A stretch of 64,000 nucleotides of DNA from Hydractinia symbiolongicarpus (GCF_029227915.1 NC_079877.1:6760001-6824000); one strand, 5' to 3'; shown: positions 1 through 14,487, counted from the stretch's first letter. The notes: generated by a model not told the origin, from the letters alone. A program made the numbers and translations.

Positions 1-330
1 AGACGCTGAATAAAAGAAGTTTAATCGTCGGCAAACGAAAAACCTCGATTTCCCGTAAATCCCGGACTCGGCCCGTATAGTCAAAAGTATACAAAGAAAG
101 TACCCAGGAAGTAAACTCATTTCCCAAACGATTTTTTAAATTATTTTGCACCACTAGAACGAATGAGACTTGTAGTTTTCAAAAATGTTTTCATTTTTGA
201 TGAGACGCTGAATAAAAGAAGTTTAATCGCCGGCAAACGAAAACCCGCGATTTCTTCTAAATCCCGGACTCGACCCGTATAGTCAAAAGTATACAAAGAA
301 AGTACCCAGGGAGTAAACTCATTTCTCGAA
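1..330 (+). repeat. Sat-1 satellite array, forward-orientation segment
   Basis: This is the left end of the 203-bp satellite array, read in the orientation that carries ATGAGACTTGTAG followed by GAGACGCTGAATAAAAG. The window starts inside a monomer. The segment ends about base 330, where CATTTCTCGAAC is followed directly by reverse-orientation sequence (ACATTTTTGAAAACTAC). The short reading frames seen here lie on repeat sequence and are not taken as genes. Confidence 0.93.
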
Positions 331-3300
331 CACATTTTTGAAAACTACAAGTCTCATGCGTTTTAGTGGTGAAAAAATAATTTAAAAAGTCGTTCTGGAA
401 ATGAGTTTACTACCTGGGTACTTTCTTTGTATACTTTTGACTGTACGGGCTGAGTCAGGGATTTAGGGGAAATCGCGGCTTTTCGTTTGCCGGCGATAAA
501 ACTTCTTTTATTCAGCGTCTCATCAAAAATGAAAACATTTTTGAAAACTACAAGTCTCATGCGTTTTAGTGGTGAAATACTAATTTAAAAAATCGTTCGG
601 GAAATTGGTTTACTCCCTGGGTACTTTCTTTGTATACTTTTGACCATACGGGTCGTGTCCGGGATTTAGGGGAAATCGCGGGTTTTCGTTTCCCGGCGAT
701 TAAACTCCTTTTATTCAGCGTCTCATCAAAAATGAAAATATTTTTGAAAACTAGAAGTCTCATGCGTTTTACTTGTGAAAAAATAATTTAAAAAATCGTT
801 CGGGAAACGAGTATACTCCCTGGGTACTTTCTTTGTATACTTCTGACTATACGGGCCGAGTCAGGGATTTACCGGAAATCGCGGGTTTTCGTTTGCCGGC
901 GATTAAACTTGTTTTATTCAGCGTCTTATCAAAAATGAAAATATTTTTAAATACTACAAGTCTCATGCGTTTTACTGGTGAAAAAATAATTTGAAAAATA
1001 GTTCGGGAAATGAGTGTACTCCCTGGGTACTTTCTTTGTATACGTCTGACTATACGGGCCGAGTCAGGGATTTACGGGAAATCGCGGGTTTTCGTTTGCC
1101 GCCGATTAAACTTCTTTTATTCAGCGTCTCATCAAAAATAAAAACATTTTTAAAAACTACAAGTCTCATGTGTTTTATTGGTGAAAAAATAAATTTAAAA
1201 AATCGTTCAGGAAATGAGTTTACTCCCTGGGTACTTTCTTTGTATACTTCTGACTATACGGGCCGAGTCAGGGATTTACGGAAAATCGCGGGTTTTGGTT
1301 TGCCGGCGATTAAACTTCTTTTATTCAGCGTCTCATCAAAAATGAAAACATTTTTAAAAACTACAAGTCTCATGCGTTTCATTGGTGAAAAACTAATTTA
1401 AAAAATCGTTCGGGAAATTAGTTTACTCCCTGGGTACTTTCTTTGTATACTTTTGACCATACGGGTCGTGTCCGGGATTTAGGGGAAATCGCGGGTTTTC
1501 GTTTGCCGGCGATTAAAGTCCTTTTATTCAGCGTCTCATCAAAAATGAAAACATTTTTGAAAACTACAAGTCTCATGGGTTTTAGTGGTGAAAAAGTAGT
1601 TTAAAAAATCGTTGGGGAAATGAGTTTACTCCCTGGGTACTTTCTTTGTATACTTTTGACTATACTGGTCGTGGCAACGGTTTTGGGGAAATCACGGGTT
1701 TTCGTATGCCGGCGATTAAACTTCTTTTATTCAGCGTCTCATCAAAAATGAAAACATTTTTTTGAAAACTACAAGTCTCATGCGTTTTAGTGGTGAAAAA
1801 ATAATTTAAAAAATCGTTCGGGAAATGAGTTTACTCTCTGGGTACTTTCTTTGTATACTTTTGACTATACGGGCGGAGTCTGGGATTTACTGGAAATCGC
1901 GGGTTTTCGTTTGCCGGCGATTAAACTTCTTTTATTCAGCGTCTCATCAAAACTGAAAACATTTTTGTAAACTACATGTCTCCTGCGTTTTAGTGCTGAA
2001 AAAATAATTTAAAAAATCGTTCGGGAAATGAGTTTACTCCCTGGGTACTTTCTTTGTATACTTTTGACTATACGGGCCAAGACAGGGATTTACGGGAAAT
2101 CGCGGGTTTTCGTTTGCCGGCGATTAAACTTGTTTTATTCAGCGTCTCATCAAAAAGGAAAACATTTTTGAATACTACAAATCTCCGTCGTTCTAGTGGT
2201 GCAAGAATAATTTGAAAAATCGTTCGGGAAATTAGTTTACACCCTGGGTACTTTCTTTATATACATTCGACTATACTAGCAAAGCCCGGGATTTACGGGA
2301 AATCGCGGGTTTTCGTTTGCCGCCGATTAAACTTCTTTTATTCAGCGTCTCATCAAAAATGAAAACATTTTTAAAAACTACAAGTCTCATGTGTTTTATT
2401 GGTGAAAAAATAATTTAAAAAATCGTTCGGGAAATGAGTTTACTCCCTGGGTACTTTCTTTGTATACTTCTGACTATACGGGCCGAGTCAGGGATTTACG
2501 GGAAATCGCGGGTTTTGGTTTGCCGGCGATTAAACTTCTTTTATTCAGCGTCTCATCAAAACTGAAAACATTTTTGTAAACTACATTTCTCCTGCGTTTT
2601 AGTGCTGAAAAAATAATTTAAAAAATCGTTCGGGAAATGCGTTTACTCCCTGGGTACTTTCTTTGTATACTTTTGACTATACGGGCCAAGACAGGGATTT
2701 ACGGGAAATCGCGGGTTTTCGTTTGCCGGCGATTAAACTTGTTTTATTCAGCGTCTCATCAAAAAGGAAAACATTTTTGAATACTGCAAATCTCCGTCGT
2801 TCTAGTGGTGCAAGAATAATTTGAAAAATCGTTCGGGAAATCAGTTTACACCCTGGGTACTTTCTTTATATACATTCGACTATACTAGCAAAGCCCGGGA
2901 TTTACGGGAAATCGCGGGTTTTCGTTTGCCGCCGATTAATCTTCTTTTATTCAGCGTCTCATCAAAAATGAAAACATTTTTAAAAACTACAAGTCTCATG
3001 TGTTTTATTGGTGAAAAAATAATTTAAAAAATCGTTCGGGAAATGAGTTTACTCCCTGGGTACTTTCTTTGTGTACTTCTGACTATACGGGCCGAGTCAG
3101 GGATTTACGGGAAATCGCGGGTTTTGGTTTGCCGGCGATTAAACTTCTTTTATTCAGCGTCTCATCAAAAATGAAAACATTTTTAAAAACTACAAGTCTC
3201 ATGCGTTTTATTGGTGAAAAACTAATTTAAAAAATCGTTCGGGAAATTAGTTTACTCCCTGGGTACTTTCTTTGTATACTTTTGACCATACGGGTCGTGT

Positions 3301-6300
3301 CCGGGATTTAGGGGAAATCGCGGGTTTTCGTTTGCCGGCGATTAAAGTCCTTTTATTCAGCGTCTCATCAAAAATGAAAACATTTTTGAAAACTACAAGT
3401 CTCATGGGTTTTAGTGCTGAAAAAGTAGTTTAAAAGATCGTTGGGGAAATGAGTTTACTCCCTGGGTACTTTCTTTGTATTCTTTTGACTATACGGGTCG
3501 TGGCCAGGGTTTTGGGGAAATCACGGGTTTTCGTATGCCGGCGATTAAACTTCTTTTAATCAGCGTCTAATCAAAAATGAAAACATTTTTAAAAACTACA
3601 AGTCTCATGCGTTTTAGCGGTGAAAAAATAATTTAAAAAATCGTTCGGGAAATGAGTTTACTCTCTGGGTACTTTCTTTGTATACTTTTGACTATACGGG
3701 ACGAGTCCGGGATTTACTGGAAATCGCGGGTTTTCGTTTGCCGGCGATTAAACGTCTTTTATTCAGCGTCTCATCAAAACTGAAAACATTTTTGAAAACT
3801 ACATGTCTCCTGCGTTTTAGTGCTGAAGAAATAATTTAAAAAATCGTTCGGAAAATGAGTTTACTCCCTGGGTACTTTCTTTGTATACTTTTGACTATAC
3901 GGGCCAAGACAGGGATTTACGGGAAATCGCGGGTTTTCGTTTGCCGGCGATTAAACTTGTTTTATTCAGCGTCTCATCAAAAAGGAAAACATTTTTGAAT
4001 ACTACAAATCTCCGTCGTTCTAGTGGTGAAAAGATAATTTAAAAAATCGTTCAGGAAATGAGTTTACTCCCTGGGTACTTTCTTTGTATACTTCTGACTA
4101 TACGGGCCGAGTCAGGGATTTACGGAAAATCGCGGGTTTTCGTTTGCCGGCGATTAAACTTCTTTTATTCAGCGTCTCATCAAAAATGAAAACATTTTTA
4201 AAAACTACAAGTCTCATGCGTTTTATTGGTGAAAAACTAATTTAAAAAATCGTTGGGGAAATTAGTTTACTCCCTGGGTACTTTCTTTGTATACTTTTGA
4301 CCATACGGGTCGTGTCCGGGCTTTAGGGGAAATCGCGGGTTTTCGTTTGCCGGCGATTAAAGTCCTTTTATTCAGCGTCTCATCAAAAATGAAAACAATT
4401 TTGAAAACTACAAGTCTCATGGGTTTTAGTGGTGAAAAAGTAGTTTAAAAAATCGTTGGGGAAATGAGTTTACTCCCTGGGTACTTTCTTTGTATACTTT
4501 TGACTATACGGGTCGTGGCCACGGTTTTGGGGAAATCACGGGTTTTCGTATGCCGGCGATTAAACTTCTTTTATTCAGCGTCTCATCAAAAATGAAAACA
4601 TTTTTGAAAACTATAAGTCTCATGCGTTTTAGTGGTGAAAAAATAATTTAAAAAATCGTTCGGGAAATGAGTTTACTCTCTGAGTACTTTCTTTGTATAC
4701 TTTTGACTATACGGGCCGAGTCCGGGATTTACTGGAAATCGCGGGTTTTCGTTTGCCGGCGATTAAACTTCTTTTATTCAGCGTTTCATCAAAACTGAAA
4801 ACATTTTTGTAAACTACATGTCTCCTGCGTTTTAGTGCTGAAAAAATAATTTAAAAAATCGTTCGGGAAATGAGTTTACTCCCTGGGTACTTTCTTTGTA
4901 TACTTTTGACTATACGGGCCAAGACAGGGATTTACGGGAAATCGCGGGTTTTCGTTTGCCGGCGATTAAACTTGTTTTATTCAGCGTCTCATCAAAAAGG
5001 AAAACATTTTTGAATACTACAAATCTCCGTCGTTCTAGTGGTGCAAGAATAATTTGAAAAATCGTTCGGGAAATCAGTTTACACCCTGGGTACTTTCTTT
5101 ATATACATTCGACTATACTAGCAAAGCCCGGGATTTACGGGAAATCGCGGGTTTTCGTTTGCCGCCGATTAAACTTCTTTTATTCAGCGTCTCATCAAAA
5201 ATGAAAACATTTTTAAAAACTACAAGTCTCATGTGTTTTATTGGTGAAAAAATAATTTAAAAAATCGTTCGGGAAATGAGTTTACTCCCTGGGTACTTTC
5301 TTTGTATACTTCTGACTATACGGGCCAAGTCAGGGATTTACGGGAAATCACGGGTTTTGGTTTGCCGGCGATTAAACTTCTTTTATTCAGCGTCTCATCA
5401 AAAATGAAAACATTTTTAAAAACTACAAGTCTCATGCGTTTTATTGGTGAAAAACTAATTTAAAAAATCGTTCGGGAAATTAGTTTACTCCCTGGGTACT
5501 TTCTTTGTATACTTTTGACCATACGGGTCGTGTCGGGATTTAGGGGAAATCGCGGGTTTTCGTTTGCCGGCGATTAAAGTCCTTTTATTCAGCGTCTCAT
5601 CAAAAATGAAAACATTTTTGAAAACTACAAGTCTCATGGGTTTTAGTGGTGAAAAAGTAGTTTAAAAGATCGTTGGGGAAATGAGTTTACTCCCTGGGTA
5701 CTTTCTTTGTATACTTTTGACTATACGGGCCAAGACAGGGATTTACGGGAAATCGCGGGTTTTCGTTTGCCGGCGATTAAACTTGTTTTATTCAGCGTCT
5801 CATCAAAAAGGAAAACATTTTTGAATACTACAAATCTCCGTCGTTCTAGTGGTGCAAGAATAATTTAAAAAATCGTTCGGGAAATGAGTTTACTCCCTGG
5901 GTACTTTCTTTGTATACTTCTGACTATACGGGCCGAGTCAGGGATTTACCGGAAATCGCGGGTTTTCGTTTGCCGGCGATTAAACTTGTTTTATTCAGCG
6001 TCTCTTTAAAAATGAAAACATTTTTAAAAACTATAAGTCTCATGCGTTTTATTGGTGAAAAACTAATTTAAAAAATCGTTCGGGAAATTAGTTTACTCCC
6101 TGGGTACTTTCTTTGTATACTTTTGACCATACGGGTCGTGTCCGGGATTTAGGGGAAATCGCGGGTTTTCGTTTGCCGGCGATTAAAGTCCTTTTATTCA
6201 GCGTCTCATCAAAAATGAAAACATTTTTGAAAACTACAAGTCTCATGGGTTTTAGTGGTGAAAATGTAGTTTAAAAAATCGTTCGGGAAATGAGTTTACT

Positions 6301-8381
6301 CCCTCGTTACTTTCTTTGTATACTTTTGACTATACGGGTCGTGGCCAGGATTTTGGGGAAATCGCGGGTGTTCGTTTGCCGGCGATTAAACTTCTTTTTT
6401 TCAGCGTCTCATCAAAAATGAAAACATTTTTGAAAACTACAAGTCTCATGGGTTTTAGTGGTGAAAAAGTAGTTTAAAAGATCGTTGGGGAAATGAGTTT
6501 ACTCCCTGGGTACTTTCTTTGTATACTTTTGACTATACGGGCCAAGACAGGGATTTACGGGAAATCGCGGGTTTTCGTTTGCCGGCGATTAAACTTGTTT
6601 TATTCAGCGTCTCATCAAAAAGGAAAACATTTTTGAATACTACAAATCTCCGTCGTTCTAGTGGTGCAAGAATAATTTGAAAAATCGTTCGGGAAATCAG
6701 TTTACACCCTGGGTACTTTCTTTATATACATTCGACTATACTAGCAAAGCCCGGGATTTACGGGAAATCGCGGGTTTTCGTTTGCCGCCGATTAAACTTC
6801 TCTTATTCAGCGTCTCATCAAAAATGAAAACATTTTTAAAAACTACAAGTCTCATGTGTTTTATTGGTGAAAAAATAATTTAAAAAATCGTTCGGGAAAT
6901 GAGTTTACTCCCTGGGTACTTTCTTTGTATACTTCTGACTATACGGGCCGAGTCAGGGATTTACCGGAAATCGCGGGTTTTCGTTTGCCGGCGATTAAAC
7001 TTGTTTTATTCAGCGTCTCTTTAAAAATGAAAACATTTTTAAAAACTATAAGTCTCATGCGTTTTATTGGTGAAAAACTAATTTCAAAAATCGTTCGGGA
7101 AATTAGTTTACTCCCTGGGTACTTTCTTTGTATACTTTTGACCATACGGGTCGTGTCCGGGATTTAGGGGAAATCGCGGGTTTTCGTTTGCCGGCGATTA
7201 AAGTCCTTTTATTCAGCGTCTCATCAAAAATGAAAACATTTTTGAAAACTACAAGTCTCATGGGTTTTAGTGGTGAAAATGTAGTTTAAAAAATCGTTCG
7301 GGAAATGAGTTTACTCCCTGGTTACTTTCTTTGTATACTTTTGACTATACGGGTCGTGGCCAGGATTTTGGGGAAATCGCGGGTGTTCGTTTGCCGGCGA
7401 TTAAACTTCTTTTTTTCAGCGTCTCATCAAAAATGAAAACATTTTTGAAAACTACAAGTCTCATGCGTTTTAGTGGTGAAAAAATAATTTAAAAAGTCGT
7501 TCCGGAAATGAGTTTACTACCTGGGTACTTTCTTTGTATACTTTTGACTGTACGGGCTGAGTCAGGGATTTAGGGGAAATCGCGGGTTTTCGTTTGCCGG
7601 CGATTAAACATCTTTTGTTCAGCGTCTCATCAAAAATGAAAACATTTTTGAAAACTACAAGTCTCATGCGTTTTAGTGGTGAAATACTAATTTAAAAAAT
7701 CGTTCGGGAAATTAGTTTACTCCCTGGGTACTTTCTTTGTATACTTTTGACCATACGGGTCGTGTCCGGGATTTAGGGGAAATCGCGGGTTTTCGTTTGC
7801 CGGCGATTAAACTCCTTTTATTCAGCGTCTCATCAAAAATGAAAATATTTTTGAAAACTAAAAGTCTGATGCGTTTTACTGGTGAAAAAATAATTTAAAA
7901 AATTTTTCGGGAAACGAGTATACTCCCTGGGTACTTTCTTTGTATACTTCTGACTATACGGGCCGAGTCAGGGATTTACCGGAAATCGCGGGTTTTCGTT
8001 TGCCGGCGATTAAACTTGTTTTATTCAGCGTCTCATTAAAAATGAAAACATTTTTAAAAACTACAAGTCTCATGCGTTTTATTGGTGAAAAACTAATTTA
8101 AAAAATCGTTCGGGAAATTAGTTTACTCCCTGGGTACTTTCTTTGTATACTTTTGACCATACGGGTCGTGTCCGGGATTTAGGGGAAATCGCGGGTTTTC
8201 GTTTGCCGGCGATTAAAGTCCTTTTATTCAGCGTCTCATCAAAAATGAAAACATTTTTGAAAACTACAAGTCTCAGGGGTTTTAGTGGTGAAAATGTAGT
8301 TTAAAAGATCGTTGGGGAAATGAGTTTACTCCCTGGGTACTTTCTTTGTACACTTTTGACTATACGGGTCGTGGCCAGGGT
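331..8381 (-). repeat. Sat-1 satellite array, inverted segment (about 40 monomers)
   Basis: The same 203-bp monomer runs here in reverse complement, recognisable by CTACAAGTCTCATG and CTTTTATTCAGCGTCTC once per unit. Variant monomers recur at whole multiples of 203 bp. For example, the variant containing ATCTCCGTCGTTCTAG starts at 2181, 2790, 4008, 5023, 5834 and 6646 (steps of 609, 1218, 1015, 811 and 812). This shows amplification of multi-monomer blocks. The longest open frame, 136 codons at 991-1401, spans two monomers. Since 203 is not a multiple of three, the frame changes at each unit and no conserved protein is implied. Confidence 0.95.
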
Positions 8382-10710
8382 TCACTAAAACCCATGAGAC
8401 TTGTAGTGTTCAAAAATGTTTTCATTTTTGATGAGACGCTGAATAAAAGGAGTTTAATCGCCGGCAAACGAAAACCCGCTATTTCCCGTAAATCCCGGGC
8501 TTGGCCAGTATAGTCGAATGTATATAAAGAAAGTACCCAGGGAGTAAACTCATTTCCCGCACGATTTTTTGAATTAATTTTTCACCACTAAAACGCATGA
8601 GACTTGTAGTTTTCAAAAATGTTTTCATTTTTAATGAGACGCTGAATAAAAGAAGTTTAATCGCCGGCAAACGAACACCCGCGATTTCCCCAAAATCCTG
8701 GCCACAACCCGTATGGTCAAAAGTATACAAAGAAAGTACCCAGGGAGTAAACTCATTTCCCGAACGATTTTTAAAATTGGTTTTTCACCACTAAAACGCA
8801 TGAGACTTGTAGTTTTCAAAAATGTTTTCATTTTTGATGAGACGCTGAATAAAAGGAGTTTAATCGCCGGCAAACGAAAACCCCCGATTTCCCGTAAATC
8901 CCGGGCTTGGCCAGTATAGTCGAATGTATATAAAGAAAGTACCCAGGGAGTAAACTCATTTCCCGAACGATTTTTGAAATTAATTTTTCACCACTAAAAC
9001 GCAGGAGACATGTAGTTTTCAAAAATGTTTTCATTTTTGATGAGACGCTGAATAAAAGGAGTTTAATCGCCGGCAAACGAAAACCGGCTATTTCCCGTAA
9101 ATCCCGGGCTTGGCCGGTATAGTCGAATGTATATAAAGAAAGTACCCAGGGAGTAAACTCATTTCCCGAACGATTTTTTAAATTAATTTTTCACCACTAA
9201 AACGCAGGAGACATGTAGTTTTCAAAAATGTTTTGAGTTTTGATGAGACGCTGAATAAAAGGAGTTTAATCGCCGGCAAACGAAAACCCGCGATTTCCCG
9301 TAAATCCCGGGCTTGGCCAGTATAGTCGAATGTATATAAAGAAAGTACCCAGGGAGCAAACTCATTTCCTGAGCGATTTTTTAAATTAATTTTTTACCAC
9401 TAAACGCAGGAGACATGTAGTTTTCAAAAATGTTTTCAGTTTTCATGAGACGCTGAATAAAAGGAGTTTAATCGCCGGCAAACGAAAACCCGCTATTTCC
9501 CGTAAATCCCGGGCTTGGCCAGTATAGTCGAATGTATATAAAGAAAGTACCCAGGGAGTAAACTCATTTCCCGAACGATTTTTTAAATTAATTTTTCACC
9601 ACTAAAACGCATGAGACTTGTAGTTTTCAAAAATGTTTTCATTTTTGATGAGACGCTGAATAAAAGAAGTTTAATCGCCGGCAAACGAACACCCGCGATT
9701 TCCCCAAAATCCTGGCCACAACCCGTATGGTCAAAAGTATACAAAGAAAGTACCCAGGGAGTAAACTCATTTCCCGAACGATTTTTAAAATTGGTTTTTC
9801 ACCACTAAAACGCATGAGACTTGTAGTTTTCAAAAATGTTTTCATTTTTGATGAGACGCTGAATAAAAGAAGTTTAATCGCCGGCAAACGAAAACCCGCG
9901 ATTTTCCGTAAATCCCCGGCTTGGCCAGTATAGTCGAATGTATATAAAGAAAGTACCCAGGGAGTAAACTCATTTCCCGAACGATTTTTTAAATTACTTC
10001 TTCACCACTAAAACCCATGAGACTTGTAGTGTTCAAAAATGTTTTCATTTTTGATGAGACGCTGAATAAAAGGAGTTTAATCGCCGGCAAACGAAAACCC
10101 GCGATTTCCCGTAAATCCCGGGCTTGGCCAGTATAGTCGAATGTATATAAAGAAAGTACCCAGGTAGTAAACTCATTTCCCGAACGATTTTTTAAATTAA
10201 TTTTTCCCCACTAAAACGCAGGAGACATGTAGTTTTCAAAAATGTTTTCATTTTTGATAAGACGCTGAATAAAAGGAGTTTAATCGCCGGGAAACGAAAA
10301 CCCGCTATTTCCCGTAAATCCCGGGCTTGGCCAGTATAGTCGAATGTATATAAAGAAAGTACCCAGGGAGTAAACTCATTTCCCGAACGATTTTTTAAAT
10401 TAATTTTTCACCACTAAAACGCAGGAGACATGTAGTTTTCAAAAATGTTTTCAGTTTTGATGAGACGCTGAATAAAAGAAGTTTAATCGCCGGCAAACGA
10501 AAACCCGCGATTTCTTGTAAATCCCGGGCTTGGCCAGTATAGTCGAATGTATATAAAGAAAGTACCCAGGGAGTAAACTCATTTCCCGAGCGATTTTTTA
10601 AATTAATTTTTCACCACTAAAACGCAGGAGACATGTAGTTTTCAAAAATGTTTTCAGTTTTGATGAGACGCTGAATAAAAGGAGTTTAATCGCTGACAAA
10701 CGAAAACCCG
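8382..10710 (+). repeat. Sat-1 subfamily block with the TTGGCCAGTATAGTCGAATG variant
   Basis: Roughly eleven consecutive monomers, nearly all of the subtype with GGCTTGGCCAGTATAGTC followed by GAATGTATATAAAG. Elsewhere most units have GTATACAAAG at this place. The same subtype appears singly in the inverted segment (reverse complement near 2,260, 2,870, 5,100 and 6,720). Two units at about 8,597 and 9,611 are of another subtype (CCTGGCCACAACCCGTATGG) and lie 1,014 bp apart (five monomers), indicating a local duplication. Confidence 0.8.
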
Positions 10711-11447
10711 CTATTTTCCGTAAATCCCTGACTCGGCCCGTATAGTCAGAAGTATACAAAGAAAGTACCCAGGGAGTAAACTCATTTCCCGAACGATTTT
10801 TTAAATTATTTTTTCACCAGTAAAACGCATGAGACTTTTAGTTTTCAAAAATGTTTTCATTTTTGATGAGATGCTGAATAAAAGAAGTTAAATCGCCGGC
10901 AAACAAAAACCCGTGATTTCCCCTAAATCCCGAACACGACCCGTATGGTCAAAAGTATACAAAGAAAGTACCTAGGGAGTAAACTCATTTCCCCAACGAT
11001 TTTTTAAATTAGTATTTCACCACTAAAACGCACGAGACTTGTAATTTTCAAAAATGTTTTCATTTTTGATGAGACTCTGAATAAAAGAGGTTTAATCGCC
11101 GGCAAACAAAAACCCGCGATTTCCCCTAAATCCCTGACTCAGCCCGTATAGTCAAAAGTATAGAAAGAAAGTACCCAGGGAGTAAACTCATTTCCCGAAC
11201 GATTTTTTAAATTATTTTTTCAGCACTAAATGGCAGGAGACATGTAGATTTCAAAAATGTTTTCAGTTTTGATGAGACGCTGAATAAAAGAAGTTTAATC
11301 GCCGGCAAACGAAAACCCGCGATTTCCAGTAAATCCCTGACTCAGCCAGTATAGTCAGAAGTATACAAAGAAAGTACCCGGGGATTAAACTCATTTCCCG
11401 AACGATTTTTTAAATTATTTTTTCAGCACTAAAACGCATGAGACTTG

Positions 11448-12656
11448 TAGTTTACAAAAATGTGTTCATTTTTGATGAGACGCTGAATAAAAGAAGTATA
11501 ATCGGCGGCAAACGAAAACTTGCGATTTCCCGTAAATCCCTGACTCGGCCCGTATAGTCAGAAGTATACAAAGAAAGTACCCAGGGAGTAAACTCATTTC
11601 CCGAACGATTTTTTAAATTATTTTTTCACCAGTAAAACGCATGAGACTTTTAGTTTTTAAAAATGTTTTCATTTTTGATGAGATGATGAATAAAAGAAGT
11701 TTAATCGCCAGCAAACGAAAACCCGTGATTTCCCCTAAATCCCGAACACGACCCGTATGGTCAAAAGTATACAAAGAAAGTACCTAGGGAGTAAACTCAT
11801 TTCCCCAACGATTTTTTAAATTAGTATTTCACCACTAAAACGCATGAGACTTGTAATTTTCAAAAATGTTTTCATTTTTGATGAGACTCTGAATAAAAGA
11901 GGTTTAATCGCCGGCAAACAAAAACCCGCGATTTCCCCTAAATCCCTGACTCAGCCCGTATAGTCAAAAGTATAGAAAGAAAGTACCCAGGGAGTAAACT
12001 CATTTTCCGAACGATTTTTTAAATTATTTTTTCAGCACTAAAACGCAGGAGACATGTAGATTTCAAAAATGTTTTCAGTTTTGATGAGACGCTGAATAAA
12101 AGAAGTTTAATCGCCGGCAAACGAAAACCCGCAATTTTCAGTAAATCCCGGACTCAGCCTGTATAGTCAAAAGTATACAAAGAAAGTACCCAGGGAGTAA
12201 ACTCATTTCCCGAACGATTTTTTAAATTATTTTTTCACCACTAAAACGCATGAGACTTGTAGTTTTCAAAAATGTTTTCATTTTTGATGAGACGCTGAAT
12301 AAAAGAAGTTTAATCGCCGGCAAACGAAAAACCGCGATTTCCCCTAAATCTCTGACTCGGCACGTATAGTCAGAAGTATACAAAGAAAGTACCCAGGGAG
12401 TAAACTCATTTCCCGAACGATTTTTTAAATTATTTTTTCAGCACTAAAACGCATGAGACTTGTAGTTTTCAAAAATGTTTTCATTTTTGATGAGACGCTG
12501 AATAAAAGAAGTTCAGTCGCCGGCAAACGAACACCCGCGATTTCCCCAAAATCCTGGCCACAACCCGTATGGTCAAAAGTATACAAAGAAAGTACCTAGG
12601 GAGTAAACTCATTTCCCGAACGATTTTTTAAATTATTTTTTCACCAGTAAAACGCA
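11448..12656 (+). repeat. Sat-1 higher-order block, copy 1
   Basis: A run of about six distinct monomers beginning with the rare variant GTTTACAAAAATGTGTTC. The same ordered run recurs at about 14,488-15,690, so it was amplified as a block. The leading variant also occurs at about 13,678. Confidence 0.75.
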
Positions 12657-14487
12657 TGAGACTTGTAGTTTTCAAAAATATTTTTATTTTTGATGAGACG
12701 CTGAATAAAAGAAGTTTAATCGCCGGCAAACGAAAACCCGCGATTGCCCCTAAATCCCGGACACGACCCGTATGGTCAAAAGTATACAAAGAAAGTACCC
12801 AGGGAGTAAACTCATTTCTCGAACTATTTTTTAAATTAGGTTTTCACCACTTAAACGCACGAGACCTGTAGTTTTTAAAAATGTTTACCTTTTTGATGAG
12901 ACGCTGAATAAAAGAAGTTTAATCGCCGGCAAACGAAAACCCGCGATTTCCCCTAAATCCCGGACACGACCCGTAAGGTCAAAAGTATACAAGGAAAGTA
13001 CCCAGGGAGTAAACCCATTTCTCGAACGATTTTTTAAATTAGTATTTCACCACTAAAACGCATGAGACTTGTAGTTTTCAAAAATGTTTTCATTTTGATA
13101 AGACGCTGAATAAAAGAAGTTTAATCGCCGGCAAACGAAAACTTGCGATTCCCGTAAATCCCAGACTCGGCCCGTATAGTCAAAAGTATACGAAGAAAGT
13201 ACCCAGGGAGTAAACTCATTTCCAGAACGATTTTTTAAAATATTTTTTCAGCACTAAAGCGCATGTGAGTTGTAGTTTTCCAAAATGTTTTCATTTTTGA
13301 TGAGACGCTGAATAAAAGAAGTTTAATCGCCAGCAAACGAAAACCCGCAATTTCCCGAAAAATTCTTGCCACGACCCGTATAATCAAAAGTATACAAGGA
13401 AAGTACCCAAGGAGTAAACTCATTTCCCGAACGATTTTTTAAATTAATTTTTCACCACTAAAACGCAGGAGACATGTAGTTTTCAAAAATGTTTTCAGTT
13501 TTGATGAGACGCTGAATAAAAGAAGTTTAATCGCCGGCAAACAAAAACCCGCGATTTCCAGTAAATCCCTGACTCAGCCAGTATAGTCAGAAGTATACAA
13601 AGAAAGTACCCAGGGATTAAACTCATTTCCCGAACGATTTTTTAAATTATTTTTTCAGCACTAAAACGCATGAGACTTGTAGTTTACAAAAATGTGTTCA
13701 TTTTTGATGAGACGATGAATAAAAGAAGTATAATCGGCGGCAAACGAAAACTTGCGATTTCCCGTAAATCCCGGACACGACCCGTAAGGTCAAAAGTATA
13801 CAAGGAAAGTACCCAGGGAGTAAACTCATTTCTCGAACGATTTTTTAAATTAGTATTTCACCACTAAAACGCATGAGACTTGTAGTTTTGAAAAATGTTT
13901 TCATTTTGATAAGACGCTGAATAAAAGAAGTTTAATCGCCGGCAAACGAAAACTTGCGATTCCCGTAAATCCCAGACTCGGCCCGTATAGTCAAAAGTAT
14001 ACAAAGAAAGTACCCAGGGAGTAAACTCATTTCCAGAACGATTTTTTAAAATATTTTTTCAGCACTAAAGCGCATGTGAGTTGTAGTTTTCCAAAATGTT
14101 TTCATTTTTGATGAGACGCTGAATAAAAGAAGTTTAATCGCCAGCAAACGAAAACCCGCAATTTCCCGAAAAATTCTTGCCACGACCCGTATAATCAAAA
14201 GTATACAAGGAAAGTACCCAGGGAGTAAACTCATTTCCCGAACGATTTTTTAAATTAATTTTTCACCACTAAAACGCAGGAGACATGTAGTTTTCAAAAA
14301 TGTTTTCAGTTTCGATGAGACGCTGAATAAAAGAAGTTTAATCGCCGGCAAACAAAAACCCGCGATTTCCAGTAAATCCCTGACTCAGCCAGTATAGTCA
14401 GAAGTATACAAAGAAAGTACCCAGGGATTAAACTCATTTCCCGAACGATTTTTTAAATTATTTTTTCAGCACTAAAACGCATGAGAC

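Noticed and set aside
991-1401. 136-codon open frame and dozens of similar 60-100 codon frames over Sat-1
   Set aside because: They all derive from the same monomer, appear on both strands, and 203 bp is not a multiple of three so the frame is lost between units. There is no independent coding signal.
8900-9130. CENP-B box in Sat-1 (CCGGTATAGTCGAA in some monomers)
   Set aside because: The spacing between the CCGG-like half and CGAA is six bases instead of the seven required, and the conserved bases are incomplete.
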